This document shows, piece by piece, positions 34,444-42,797 of a stretch of DNA of 64,000 nt. The notes beneath the pieces were generated by a model, which worked only from the letters and a program-made list of their open reading frames with translations, made no database searches and was not told the DNA's origin. Source of the stretch: Caldifarciminota bacterium (lineage in GTDB: Bacteria > Hydrothermota > UBA3072). Made by a program: the position numbers and the translations under genes. Position 1 is the stretch's first letter. Each line of letters starts with the position of its first letter. The stretch spans positions 1 through 64,000 of the forward strand of contig JAFGHJ010000048.1 of assembly GCA_016930175.1 (NCBI GenBank), read 5' to 3'.

Positions 34444-34685
34444 TAATAGGACGCAGATAAACGCATATTTAAAGGATTTTTTTTAAACACTAAACACTCT
34501 AAATACTCGAAACACCGCCATCCTTTTTTAATTTGTGTATAAAACACAAACGAAAAAAATAATTCTCACACAATGTTTTTTCTTTTTTTATCTTCGGTCA
34601 TCCGTTAACGGTCGTCTTCTTTCGTTTTTCCCATTTAACCATTTTACTATTTTGCTATTTAGCTGTACGAGAGTACTGTACTCCA
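34444..34685. repeat. degenerate repeat block
   Basis: AGGACGCAGATAAACGCATA (34448-34467), ACACTAAACACTCTAAATAC (34485-34506), TTTAACCATTTTACTATTTT (34635-34655). No gene. Confidence 0.5.
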
Positions 34686-34713
34686 TTGACTATATCTCAA
34701 CATAGATTATTAT
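34686..34713 (+). promoter_or_regulatory. promoter of 34741 gene
   Basis: TTGACT (34686-34691), 16 bp, TATTAT (34708-34713). Confidence 0.6.
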
Positions 34714-34740
34714 TCAAAATAAAAACTCGGGGGGGGTAAA

Positions 34741-35190
34741 ATGATAAAAAATTTTTTATTAGTAACTATCTTCATAATCTCTTTAAATTTAGCCGCACAC
34801 CACGGGATGGGCGTAGGAATAGTCGCGGGAGACCCTACCGGGATTACAGGAAAGTACTGGACAAGCAAAAACACCACAATATGCGGTGCGATGGGCTGGT
34901 CGTTCAGAGGTGAAGGATATCTTCATATAAACGGTGATTTCATTTATCATTATCCGAATTTGATAGAAGTAGAAAAAGGAGAATTGCCGCTGTATTTCGG
35001 AATAGGCGGCAGACTCGCCTTTAAAGACTCAACTGAAATCGGAATTCGATTTCCTGTCGGACTCGTATATCTCTTCCCTGACGCTCCTTTCGATGCGTTC
35101 TTCGAATTATCTCCCTATCTTAATATTTATCCTGAAACGGATATGTTCCTGTCAGCAAGCCTGGGCGGAAGATTCTTCTTCGAATTATAA
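34741..35190 (+). CDS. small outer-membrane barrel protein (BAPKO_0422-like)
   Basis: 149 aa. Signal peptide 1-18 (LNLAAHH), then a compact barrel: GVGIVAGDPTGITGKYW, LPLYFGIGGRLAFKDSTEIGIRFPVGLVYLFPDAPFDAFFELSPYLNIYP, ending LGGRFFFEL with a terminal aromatic-Leu pair. The GIGGRL...GIRxPxGLxYxF...PxDxFxExxP wording is that of the BAPKO_0422/DUF3996-type barrels known from spirochaetes and FCB bacteria. Function unknown. A run of eight G precedes the ATG. Confidence 0.75.
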   Translation: MIKNFLLVTIFIISLNLAAHHGMGVGIVAGDPTGITGKYWTSKNTTICGAMGWSFRGEGYLHINGDFIYHYPNLIEVEKGELPLYFGIGGRLAFKDSTEIGIRFPVGLVYLFPDAPFDAFFELSPYLNIYPETDMFLSASLGGRFFFEL

Positions 35191-35198
35191 AAAATAAT

Positions 35199-36260
35199 TT
35201 AAAAGCAACTTCCGGTTCTTTCTTTCCTGCAGTGTTCTTTAGAACCATACTCTGAACAGCGGTAACATATTTCATTCGGCAGTTTATTATCCTCAAAATA
35301 AAGTTTTATGTTATTAAGAGTTGTTTCGGCTATATTCCTCAGAGCTTCTTTCGTGAAAAACCCCTGGTGAGAAGTTATTAGAACATTCGGAAAAGTAAGC
35401 AGCCTGGCTAAAACATCATCACTGATGATTGTGCTCGAATAATCTTCGAAGAAATATTCCGATTCTTCTTCATATACATCTAAACCCGCACTGCCAACTT
35501 TTCCCTTTTTTAAAGCCGCAATTAAATCGACAGTATCTATAAGTTTTCCTCTACCTGTGTTTATTATCATTACCCCGTCTTTCATTTTCTTAACACTGGA
35601 TTTATCTATTATATGCATCGTCTCGGGTGTTAAGGGGCAATGCAGAGTTATAATGTCGGACTCCTTATATAGAGTATCCAAAGTCACATAAGTAAAACCA
35701 TATTTTTTATCATTATCCCTATCAGGAAATTTATCATAGGCTATAACATTCATATCAAAACCTTTTAGAATCTTAGCAACGAGAATCCCTATTTTCCCTG
35801 TGCCTATTATGCCGGCAGTTTTTCCAGCCATATCAAAACCCAAAAGACCGTTTATATTGAAATTGCTGTCCCTCGTTCTGTAATACGCTTTGTGGATTTT
35901 TCTGTTCAGAGAAAGCATCAGACCAACCGTATGTTCGGCAACAGCGTTGGGAGAATAAGCGGGAACTCTGACCACATGGATTCTTCCGAAGACAGCCTTC
36001 AAGTCCACATTATTGTACCCTGCAGACCGTAGAGCTATAAGAGTTATTCCATTATTATACAATTCATCCGCCACTTCCTTATTTATTGTATCATTTACAA
36101 AAGAACAAACAGAGTCCGCGTCTTTGGTAACGATAACGTTATTTTCCGAAAGACGGCTTTGAAAATATCTTATATCATATCCGTACTTCTTATTCGCTTC
36201 GTTAAAAAAATCTTTATCGTACGGTTTCGCGTCGAAAAAAGCTACTCTCAATTTTTTCAC
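35199..36260 (-). CDS. ldhA: D-lactate dehydrogenase-like 2-hydroxyacid dehydrogenase with Cys-rich tail
   Basis: 353 aa. Reduces a 2-oxoacid (pyruvate expected) with NADH. NAD loop GIIGTGKIGILVAKIL, catalytic Arg in NTGRGKLIDT, Glu in DVYEEES, His in ITSHQGFFT; IALRSAGYNNVDL marks the LdhA group. The last 22 residues add four cysteines (332, 335, 344, 352; C-x2-C-x8-C-x7-C), a possible metal or redox site at the C-terminus. Start is GTG at 36260 with GAGGG upstream. Last gene of the long sulfur/redox run, 8 bp after korB; convergent with the 34741 gene. Confidence 0.92.
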   Translation of the reverse strand: MKKLRVAFFDAKPYDKDFFNEANKKYGYDIRYFQSRLSENNVIVTKDADSVCSFVNDTINKEVADELYNNGITLIALRSAGYNNVDLKAVFGRIHVVRVPAYSPNAVAEHTVGLMLSLNRKIHKAYYRTRDSNFNINGLLGFDMAGKTAGIIGTGKIGILVAKILKGFDMNVIAYDKFPDRDNDKKYGFTYVTLDTLYKESDIITLHCPLTPETMHIIDKSSVKKMKDGVMIINTGRGKLIDTVDLIAALKKGKVGSAGLDVYEEESEYFFEDYSSTIISDDVLARLLTFPNVLITSHQGFFTKEALRNIAETTLNNIKLYFEDNKLPNEICYRCSEYGSKEHCRKERTGSCF

Positions 36261-36268
36261 GGCTTCCC

Positions 36269-37132
36269 TCAGCTTTTTTTTGATTCTATTAAAACTTTCA
36301 TTTTCTCAAAATCGACTTCTCTTTCATACAGGGGCTTTTTATTTTTTTTATAAGCAGGCAGTTGCTCCTCAAAAGGCTTCTTTTCTTTATTTATATAAAA
36401 TACACCCAAGGGAAGTTTTTCATCTTCCATTGCTTTCTTAAAAGCTTCATTTCTATCCGTCGGGTCGTAATTGTCATCTAAATAATAAGTGTTTTCTTTG
36501 AACCATTTCCTGTCATTAAGTTTATTATAAGTAACACAGGGGTGCAGCAAATCGACGAGCGCGTATCCTTTATGTTTTATTGCTTTTTTAATTATTTCTT
36601 TGGTTTCTTCAAAGTCATCTGAATAAGCGCGCGAAACAAAAGAAGCGCCGAGACTTATCGCTACAGCGAGAGGATTGAAAGGTTCGAGTATAACACCACC
36701 CGGCTGAACAGGAGTTTTAAAGCCTTCTAAACTTGTGGGAGACGCCTGTCCTTTAGTAAGCCCATATATCATATTGTTATGAACGATATGCGTTATATCC
36801 GGATTTCTTCTGATTGCATGCAGGAAATGATTGCCTCCCTCCCCATACATATCACCATCTCCGCCTTCCGCTATCACGACCAAGCTTTGATTTACAGCCT
36901 TTATGGCGGTAGCCGGAGGCAGAGATCTCCCGTGTAAACCGTTAAATACATTCGCCTTAAAATAATGAGGCGCCTTGGCACCCTGACCGATTCCGCAAAC
37001 CATAACAAGTTCTGAAGGAGCTATATCGAGTTCCGATAATGCGTCTTTTAATATCTTAAGGATGCTGAAATTTCCGCAGCCCGGGCACCAGGCGATATCT
37101 ATTTTACCCATATCATATGTTTTAGCATCCAT
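36269..37132 (-). CDS. korB: 2-oxoacid:ferredoxin oxidoreductase beta subunit
   Basis: 287 aa. Holds thiamine diphosphate and the [4Fe-4S] cluster: Cys16, Cys19 (WCPGCGNF), Cys46 (VCGIGQG), Cys199 (HPCVTYN); TPP motif [13 protein letters not shown] (91-103). Oxidatively decarboxylates a 2-oxoacid to acyl-CoA with reduction of ferredoxin. 2-oxoglutarate or branched 2-oxoacids are the family default for this two-subunit form; pyruvate cannot be excluded. Start codon shares a base with the korA stop (TAATG). Confidence 0.93.
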   Translation of the reverse strand: MDAKTYDMGKIDIAWCPGCGNFSILKILKDALSELDIAPSELVMVCGIGQGAKAPHYFKANVFNGLHGRSLPPATAIKAVNQSLVVIAEGGDGDMYGEGGNHFLHAIRRNPDITHIVHNNMIYGLTKGQASPTSLEGFKTPVQPGGVILEPFNPLAVAISLGASFVSRAYSDDFEETKEIIKKAIKHKGYALVDLLHPCVTYNKLNDRKWFKENTYYLDDNYDPTDRNEAFKKAMEDEKLPLGVFYINKEKKPFEEQLPAYKKNKKPLYEREVDFEKMKVLIESKKS

Positions 37133-38835
37133 TATTTATCCTCCTTTTTTAAGATTGCTTTAAGCTTCCCTACTATCTCCTCCACCCCAAAAGGCAAGCC
37201 ATTGTACTTTAATATCGAGCCATCTACCTGTATCCCCGTTTCCATTTTAATTAACTTCGCAAACTGACCGGTGGCGTTGTTTTCCACAACAATGGTCTTA
37301 TCTGCCTTTTCGATATGTTTCCGGGTATCGGGATGAAGCGGATAAACCTGTTTATAATGCAAAAAAGCCATATTTTTATTATCCATTCTATCCAAGGCTT
37401 CTTTTATCCCGTAATAAGTAGAACCCCACCCTATTACCAGTGTTTTATAATTTTTATTACCGACAAGCTCCGTAGGTTCTATTTCCTTCTTAATTAAATC
37501 CATTTTCCTGAGTCTCTTATCGACTATCTCGGTCCTGAAATCGAGGTCTTCGGTTATATGACCCTCTTCGTCGTGCTCGTCACTGTCTACAACCACAAGA
37601 CCCTCACCGTAACCCGGAATACCTCTCGGGCTTACACCGTCTTTGGTTACTTTATAACGTTTATAATCTTTACCGGTTTTTACGAAATATTTTTTGTTTT
37701 TTAGCTTAGAAATGTCTATCGAAGAAACAAGAAACGAAGAATCAAGAAGATACTGATCAGTCATAATAATAGCCGGAACCTGAACCTTATCCGCAAGATC
37801 AAAAGCCTTCCGCGAAAGATTAAAAATATCTTCAGCTTTACCGGGTGCGAATATTACTCTCGGAAATTCTCCGTGTCCGGCAAACAGAGCAAAAAGTAAA
37901 TCACCCTGTTCACTTCTAGTGGGAAGACCTGTCGCCGGACCCGGTCTCTGGGCGAGATGAATCACTATCGGAGTCTCGAGCATTCCGGCAAGGCTTAATC
38001 CCTCAACCATCAAAGCAAAACCGCCTCCGGAGGTTGTCACCATTGCTCTCGCTCCCGCGTAGAAAGCCCCCAGAGACATATTGATAGCACATATTTCACT
38101 CTCCGCCTGCTCGGCTACTATTCCGAATTCCTCCTGCTGCTGTGATAGAAAAGTTAGAACTCCGGTCGAAGGAGACATAGGATAAGAGGAAATAAAATTA
38201 CATCCCCCTGCTATAGCTCCCAGAGACACTAATTCGGTCCCGTTCAACAGTAAATGTTCTTTAGCCTTTTCGTCTTTTTTCAGATCAAAGTCGATGCCTT
38301 TTGCTTCCACCATATCTTTTCCTATCTCATAACCTTTTTTAGCTGCTTCAATGTTATCCTCAATGATTTTTCTATCCTTTTTCTTAAAATATCCCCTTAT
38401 AAAATATTTAACTCTGTCAAAATCTACATCGAGCATACCCGAAAGTACTCCAACTGTAACGGTATTCGCGTAAAGTTTATTTCCCGCCTCTTTTGCCAGT
38501 TCTATAAAAGGAACTTCAAATGTCTTTTTAGATTTACCTCCTATAAATTCCTTTTCCCCGATTATTATCGTATCTTTACCTATTCTCCATCTAACATGGT
38601 CGAACGCCTTAGAATCCAGCGGGATTAAAACATCTATTTTTTCGACAAAGGAATTGACAGGGCTATCGGACACTCTAATTTCAGTGGAGTTACTCCCGCC
38701 TCTTATTCTGGACATGAACTCTCTTGCGGAAAACACGAAGTAACCGGAAAGCTTAAGGATGGAAACGAGTATATTCTCCACGGTTTGAATACCCTGACCG
38801 GCCTCACCGCATAAAACAATCGAAATATCTTTCAT
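37132..38835 (-). CDS. korA: 2-oxoacid:ferredoxin oxidoreductase, fused gamma-alpha subunit
   Basis: 567 aa. Residues 1-180 are the gamma domain ([34 protein letters not shown]). Residues 195-567 are the alpha (pyrimidine-binding) domain: [63 protein letters not shown], and the C-terminal transketolase-like part. The fused gamma-alpha plus beta form lacks a separate ferredoxin subunit and donates directly to ferredoxin. 50 bp after ptsI; AGGGGAGG before the ATG. Confidence 0.93.
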   Translation of the reverse strand: MKDISIVLCGEAGQGIQTVENILVSILKLSGYFVFSAREFMSRIRGGSNSTEIRVSDSPVNSFVEKIDVLIPLDSKAFDHVRWRIGKDTIIIGEKEFIGGKSKKTFEVPFIELAKEAGNKLYANTVTVGVLSGMLDVDFDRVKYFIRGYFKKKDRKIIEDNIEAAKKGYEIGKDMVEAKGIDFDLKKDEKAKEHLLLNGTELVSLGAIAGGCNFISSYPMSPSTGVLTFLSQQQEEFGIVAEQAESEICAINMSLGAFYAGARAMVTTSGGGFALMVEGLSLAGMLETPIVIHLAQRPGPATGLPTRSEQGDLLFALFAGHGEFPRVIFAPGKAEDIFNLSRKAFDLADKVQVPAIIMTDQYLLDSSFLVSSIDISKLKNKKYFVKTGKDYKRYKVTKDGVSPRGIPGYGEGLVVVDSDEHDEEGHITEDLDFRTEIVDKRLRKMDLIKKEIEPTELVGNKNYKTLVIGWGSTYYGIKEALDRMDNKNMAFLHYKQVYPLHPDTRKHIEKADKTIVVENNATGQFAKLIKMETGIQVDGSILKYNGLPFGVEEIVGKLKAILKKEDK

Positions 38836-38885
38836 CTTACCTCCCCTAAGTCTGACTTAATATCCAACTCCTAATCTTTCGACAA

Positions 38886-40604
38886 TTAAAATATTCGCCT
38901 TTTAAAAAATTTTTCAATGTCATTTTTTTTAAGATTCTTATAGAATTCATCGAGATATGATTTACCGGGTTTTTCAAGATGCAGCAAGTTGCATTTTATA
39001 TCGCTAAGCTTAGATGCCTCCACACTAAAATTATTTATTCCAAGACTCAAGAACAGCGGATAAAATTCTTCGAAGCTTGCAATCTCACCGCATAAACAAA
39101 TTTCCTTTTTATATTTTCGGGTCTCCCCTATAACGATTTCCATAAGGCGAATCAGTGAAGGATGAAGTATATGATATCTCTTTTCTATTATCTGGCTGTT
39201 TCTGGAAGCGGCAAGTGTATATTCCAGAAGATCATTTGAACCGATGTTGGCAAAATCCACGTGCTTCAAAAGTATTCCTGCCATGACTGCCGCGGCAGGT
39301 GTTTCTATCATTATTCCTTCTTTTACATCTTTTTTATATTCTTTGCCTTCCTCGTCGAGTATAGATTTCGCTTCCTTAACAACTTCTCTGAAAGACTCGA
39401 TATCCGAGATATCCGATATCATAGGATACAACAATCTAAGGTTTCCGTGAGTAGAAGCTCTAAGTATCGCTTTAGTCTGGTCCAAATACATGTCATAAAA
39501 AATATTTATTGCCCTAGCACCTCGTATTCCGAGATCATTGTTTTCTCCCGAAGGCAATTGTAAATAAGCCGGCATTTTATCCCCGCTAATATCGAGTAAT
39601 CTTATGTCCACATTTTTTTCTTTGGCAGCTTTTGCAATATTTTTATAAACCTTGAACCATTCTTCTTCGGTGGGTGGTTTATCACGGTTCATGAATAAGA
39701 ATTCCGAGCGAAGAAGACCTACCCCATCATAATTCAATCCTTCGAGCAACTTTATTTCAGCCTGCAAACTTATATTAGCTTTAAGTGTAAGCCGTACCCC
39801 CTTTTTTGTTTGAGTGGGTTCTTCTTTTTTAATTACACAGAATTTCTTACGTTTTTCCGCTTCCTTTAACTTTTCATCATAATATTTTTCCGTTTTTTTA
39901 TCGGGATTAATAATAACTTTACCCAAAGATGCATCAACAATAACTGAATCTCCACAGTCTATATTTTCTGTAGCGTTTACACCAAATATTATGGGCACAC
40001 CGTAATTCTGAGCAAGAATAGTGGCATGAGAAGTAAGTCCACCTTCTTCGGTTACAAAAGCAAGTACATCACTCTGAGCTATGTTTAAAACCATGGAAGG
40101 AGTTAAACGTTTGGAAACGACAATCACAGGCTGTCTTTCATTTAAAGGACATTCAAACTGACCGGAAACGCCGTCAAAAGAAGAAAGCAGGCGATTTCTA
40201 ACATCGACAATATCATGGGTCATCTCCGAAAAATGATAGTCTTTTCGTTTGAACTTTTCCTGATAACTATCAAAAACATCATTTACCGCGTGTTCAGCGT
40301 TAATCAGTCTCTTCTTTATAAGAGCAACTATCTCTTCAAATAATGCTTCATCCTCTAAGATCGTGCCGTGCGCAGCGAATATCTCCTCGCCGGTTTTTCC
40401 GAATATTTCCTCGGATGCCTTCAACATATTTTCTATTACTTCTCTTGTTTTACCGTAAGCTTCTTTTAAACGAGCAATTTCTTTCTCTATCTTTTCTTCC
40501 TCGATCATATAATGAGGAATATTTTCTTCTACTTCTTCGGTATATACATTAGCAATTCCTTTTGCTAAACCTGAATTTGCGCTTATACCCTTTAGGATTT
40601 TCAT
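38886..40604 (-). CDS. ptsI: phosphoenolpyruvate-protein phosphotransferase (PTS enzyme I)
   Basis: 572 aa. Full-length EI: HPr-binding helical domain (about 25-140), phosphorylatable His193 in GGLTSHATILAQ, PEP-binding barrel with GVGLLRSEFLFM, DISGDKMPAYL, ICLCGEIA catalytic Cys. Transfers phosphate from PEP to HPr. In most EI the barrel motif reads GIGLxRTEFLFM and DxGGDK; here GVGLLRSEFLFM and DISGDK, slightly divergent. No HPr, HPr kinase or EII lies in the window, and it is placed among redox genes, so a regulatory or PEP-sensing role is possible. Confidence 0.9.
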   Translation of the reverse strand: MKILKGISANSGLAKGIANVYTEEVEENIPHYMIEEEKIEKEIARLKEAYGKTREVIENMLKASEEIFGKTGEEIFAAHGTILEDEALFEEIVALIKKRLINAEHAVNDVFDSYQEKFKRKDYHFSEMTHDIVDVRNRLLSSFDGVSGQFECPLNERQPVIVVSKRLTPSMVLNIAQSDVLAFVTEEGGLTSHATILAQNYGVPIIFGVNATENIDCGDSVIVDASLGKVIINPDKKTEKYYDEKLKEAEKRKKFCVIKKEEPTQTKKGVRLTLKANISLQAEIKLLEGLNYDGVGLLRSEFLFMNRDKPPTEEEWFKVYKNIAKAAKEKNVDIRLLDISGDKMPAYLQLPSGENNDLGIRGARAINIFYDMYLDQTKAILRASTHGNLRLLYPMISDISDIESFREVVKEAKSILDEEGKEYKKDVKEGIMIETPAAAVMAGILLKHVDFANIGSNDLLEYTLAASRNSQIIEKRYHILHPSLIRLMEIVIGETRKYKKEICLCGEIASFEEFYPLFLSLGINNFSVEASKLSDIKCNLLHLEKPGKSYLDEFYKNLKKNDIEKFFKRRIF

Positions 40605-40628
40605 TGATATTTCTCCTGATTCATTAAC

Positions 40629-41147
40629 TTAATATAAAAACTTCTCAAAGCGATCTTTTTTAGCCTTACAGATAGGACAAACTCCCGGCGGCTCGTCCCT
40701 CCCACAGAGATATCCGCAAACCTTACAACGCCATATGGGTTTAGACAACTTCGATTGCCCTATCTTATTTTCCCTCGACACCTCTTCGATTTTTTCTCTT
40801 ATCTCTTTAGGTGGTCTTCTCTCCGGTATCTTTCTAACTTCTCTTTCTCCGTCTACGACCGCCTGCGAAACATAAAGCCCGCAATAGCAGGTATCATAAT
40901 CGTTTATATCCGCGTCTCTGTAATCACATGGGCATATAATATCCAGGTCTTCATCCTTTTTCGCGGACGCGAGACGGCACGGACACGCCCAGTATCCGTA
41001 TCTTTTTTCATTAACGAGCAAACCTTCCACCAAATCTCTCGTGAATTCTTTCTCGGGATTTAAATGATAACCGGAAGCTTCCGCATCTTCATCTAATTTT
41101 TTATACAGTTTATCGATTTGCTCTTTTGAAATATCGATTTTATCCAT
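40629..41147 (-). CDS. ferredoxin:thioredoxin reductase catalytic subunit fused to rubredoxin
   Basis: 172 aa. Residues 1-95 are the FTR catalytic chain with three Cys pairs: Cys55/57 (ACPCR), Cys72/74 (CPCD), Cys87/89 (CYCG), supplying the [4Fe-4S] cluster and active disulfide. Residues 136-172 are a rubredoxin-like domain with Cys141, 144, 157, 160 ([18 protein letters not shown]). It would pass electrons from ferredoxin or rubredoxin iron to a disulfide partner, most simply the glutaredoxin-like protein encoded directly upstream with an 8-bp overlap. Confidence 0.92.
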   Translation of the reverse strand: MDKIDISKEQIDKLYKKLDEDAEASGYHLNPEKEFTRDLVEGLLVNEKRYGYWACPCRLASAKKDEDLDIICPCDYRDADINDYDTCYCGLYVSQAVVDGEREVRKIPERRPPKEIREKIEEVSRENKIGQSKLSKPIWRCKVCGYLCGRDEPPGVCPICKAKKDRFEKFLY

Positions 41148-41424
41148 TGTTTATCTTACCCCTTATTTCTTCTTCATCATAGCCTACCACACAATCTTTA
41201 TCATTAATAACGAGTGTCGGAAAAGAGCACAAAGGATTCCATTTAGTTACTTCTCCTTCGGCTTTTTCCTGGTCTTCCTCATTCAGAAGATCGACATCTA
41301 CATAGTGATAATCGACATTTAGGCTATTTAACAGTTTTTTTACTTTTTTACACCACACACATGTGGATATAGCATAGAGCATTATTTTCCCCTTTTTTTC
41401 TCCTTTGACATGCTTTACATCCAT
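41140..41424 (-). CDS. glutaredoxin/thioredoxin-like protein
   Basis: 94 aa. Glutaredoxin fold with active site Cys22-Val-Trp-Cys25 ([10 protein letters not shown]), cis-Pro in [10 protein letters not shown] and GYDEEEI near the end. The first 14 residues are an extension. Gene overlap with the FTR-rubredoxin protein makes it the probable substrate or electron acceptor of that reductase (NrdH/thioredoxin-like role), a known arrangement in several anaerobes. Confidence 0.9.
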   Translation of the reverse strand: MDVKHVKGEKKGKIMLYAISTCVWCKKVKKLLNSLNVDYHYVDVDLLNEEDQEKAEGEVTKWNPLCSFPTLVINDKDCVVGYDEEEIRGKINNG

Positions 41425-41444
41425 TATTCCCCCTTTAAAAGTTT

Positions 41445-41843
41445 CTAGACATTACCGTTTATCAAGTCTTCTAAAGTAAAAGATTGTAATGTTTCTCGCA
41501 AGGTCACGCCGACTTTTTTCCACACATTTTTTGCCTTACATTGACTATACTTTTTACAAACCGATGGAGAATCTATACAAACTACCGGATTCAAAGAACC
41601 CTCGAGGACATCTACTATCTCTCCGCAATTTATATTTTCAGGAGCTCTGCCAAGAATATAACCCTCTTTTACTCTTACTATTAATCCCCTGGCCTTCAAA
41701 GATGATATAATATGGTCAAGATATTTCATAGAAACATCCAACCGTTCGGCTATCTCTTTCAAAAGGATCGGTCTATCTTTATAGCAAAGCGCGAGCTCTA
41801 TCATTGCTCTTAAACCATATCTTGTTTTCGATGAAAATTTCAT
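41445..41843 (-). CDS. Rrf2-family transcriptional regulator (IscR-like)
   Basis: 132 aa. N-terminal winged helix MKFSSKTRYGLRAMIELALC, LLKEIAERLDVSMKYLDHIISSLKARGLI and wing VKEGYILGRAPE. Three cysteines 89, 96, 102 (VVCIDSPSVCKKYSQCKAK) match the Fe-S ligand pattern of IscR (Cys-x5/6-Cys-x5-Cys). It probably senses Fe-S status and controls its own operon; the 28-bp palindrome at 44664-44691 is the obvious candidate site. Sits in the middle of the operon. Confidence 0.9.
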   Translation of the reverse strand: MKFSSKTRYGLRAMIELALCYKDRPILLKEIAERLDVSMKYLDHIISSLKARGLIVRVKEGYILGRAPENINCGEIVDVLEGSLNPVVCIDSPSVCKKYSQCKAKNVWKKVGVTLRETLQSFTLEDLINGNV

Positions 41844-41893
41844 TCTATAAAAACCTCCGTTTTCTTATTCACTCTTTCAATCATAATCTATCA

Positions 41894-42145
41894 CTAACTA
41901 ACAGCAACCACTTCTTTGACTTCTGCAATCTGCTGTTTCAGGTAACGTTCTATGCCGGATTTCAAAGTTATTTTAGATAACATACACCCCGAACAAGCTC
42001 CAGTCAACCGGACTTTCACAACTCCTTTCTGTGTAACTTCGAGGAGTTCAACGTCTCCTCCGTCAGCCCGGAGCGAGGGTCTGATATCTTTTATTGCTTC
42101 CTCGACCTTTTCTTTTATTTTACTTTCTTTTTTTTCTTTTATCAT
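41894..42145 (-). CDS. nfu: NifU C-terminal-domain (Nfu) Fe-S carrier
   Basis: 83 aa. Single Nfu domain: IRPSLRADGGDVELLEV and GACSGCMLSKITLKSGIERYL with cluster cysteines 51 and 54. Carries [4Fe-4S] clusters to target enzymes. 14 bp after iscU and 50 bp before the Rrf2 gene; AAAGGAG precedes the ATG. Confidence 0.93.
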   Translation of the reverse strand: MIKEKKESKIKEKVEEAIKDIRPSLRADGGDVELLEVTQKGVVKVRLTGACSGCMLSKITLKSGIERYLKQQIAEVKEVVAVS

Positions 42146-42159
42146 TTTTACTCCTTTTT

Positions 42160-42795
42160 TTAAACTGAAAAATTAACAATAACTTCATCTATATCCCACA
42201 AACTTTCCAACTTTTCCACTATTTCTTCCCTGATGTTGTTGGCGAACTGATGCTCTTCGGGAAGATTTACCGTAACCTCTGCGGTTCCATTTTCCACCTT
42301 AACACCAGTTATCAAATTGGTTCTTACAAGGTCTAAACCCGCAAGAGGATTCATGACATGTTTCAGCCTCTTCAGTACTATTTCTTTCGTTGTAGGAATT
42401 TTTTCCTTGATAAGACCGTGTTTTTCCTCATAATTGGCAATTGCAGCCCGCAGTCCGTCAACAGCCAGCACCGAACAATGAGTTTTTATTTTGGGCAGTC
42501 CTCCAAGCGCATCCGAAGCCTGCTTCCAGCTTATGTTTTTAGCTTCTTCGAGGGTTTTTCCCTTTGCCAATTCCGTTATTATGGAACCGGTTGCAATGTT
42601 CGAAGCACAACCATAGGATTCGAATTTTATATCCTTAATCTTCTTTGTATCTTCATCAACTTTAATATAAACCGAAACCATATCTCCGCATGCGGGACTG
42701 CCTTCTGTAGATTTCCCATCGGGATTTTCAATACTTCCTACATTTCTGGGATTCCTAAAATGCTCAAGAACTTTTTCACTGTATGGGAATTTCAT
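42160..42795 (-). CDS. iscU: IscU-type scaffold fused to a MIP18/DUF59-like domain
   Basis: 211 aa. Residues 1-127 are an IscU scaffold with Cys36, Asp38 (PACGDMVS), Cys63 (YGCASNIATGS) and Cys107 (KTHCSVLAVDGL), all ligands present. The LPPVK-type chaperone motif is replaced by LPKIK. Residues 133-211 (TTKEIVLKRLKHVMNPLAG, GTAEVTVNLPEEHQFA, WDIDEVIVNF) look like the MIP18/SufT (DUF59) domain used in Fe-S delivery. IscU is normally about 125-150 residues, so this is a fusion joining scaffold and delivery functions. Two bases after iscS. Confidence 0.88.
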   Translation of the reverse strand: MKFPYSEKVLEHFRNPRNVGSIENPDGKSTEGSPACGDMVSVYIKVDEDTKKIKDIKFESYGCASNIATGSIITELAKGKTLEEAKNISWKQASDALGGLPKIKTHCSVLAVDGLRAAIANYEEKHGLIKEKIPTTKEIVLKRLKHVMNPLAGLDLVRTNLITGVKVENGTAEVTVNLPEEHQFANNIREEIVEKLESLWDIDEVIVNFSV

Positions 42796-42797
42796 CT

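Noticed and set aside
35186-35200. Shared terminator between the convergent 34741 gene and ldhA
   Set aside because: Only 8 bases separate the stops and no stem with T-run is present.
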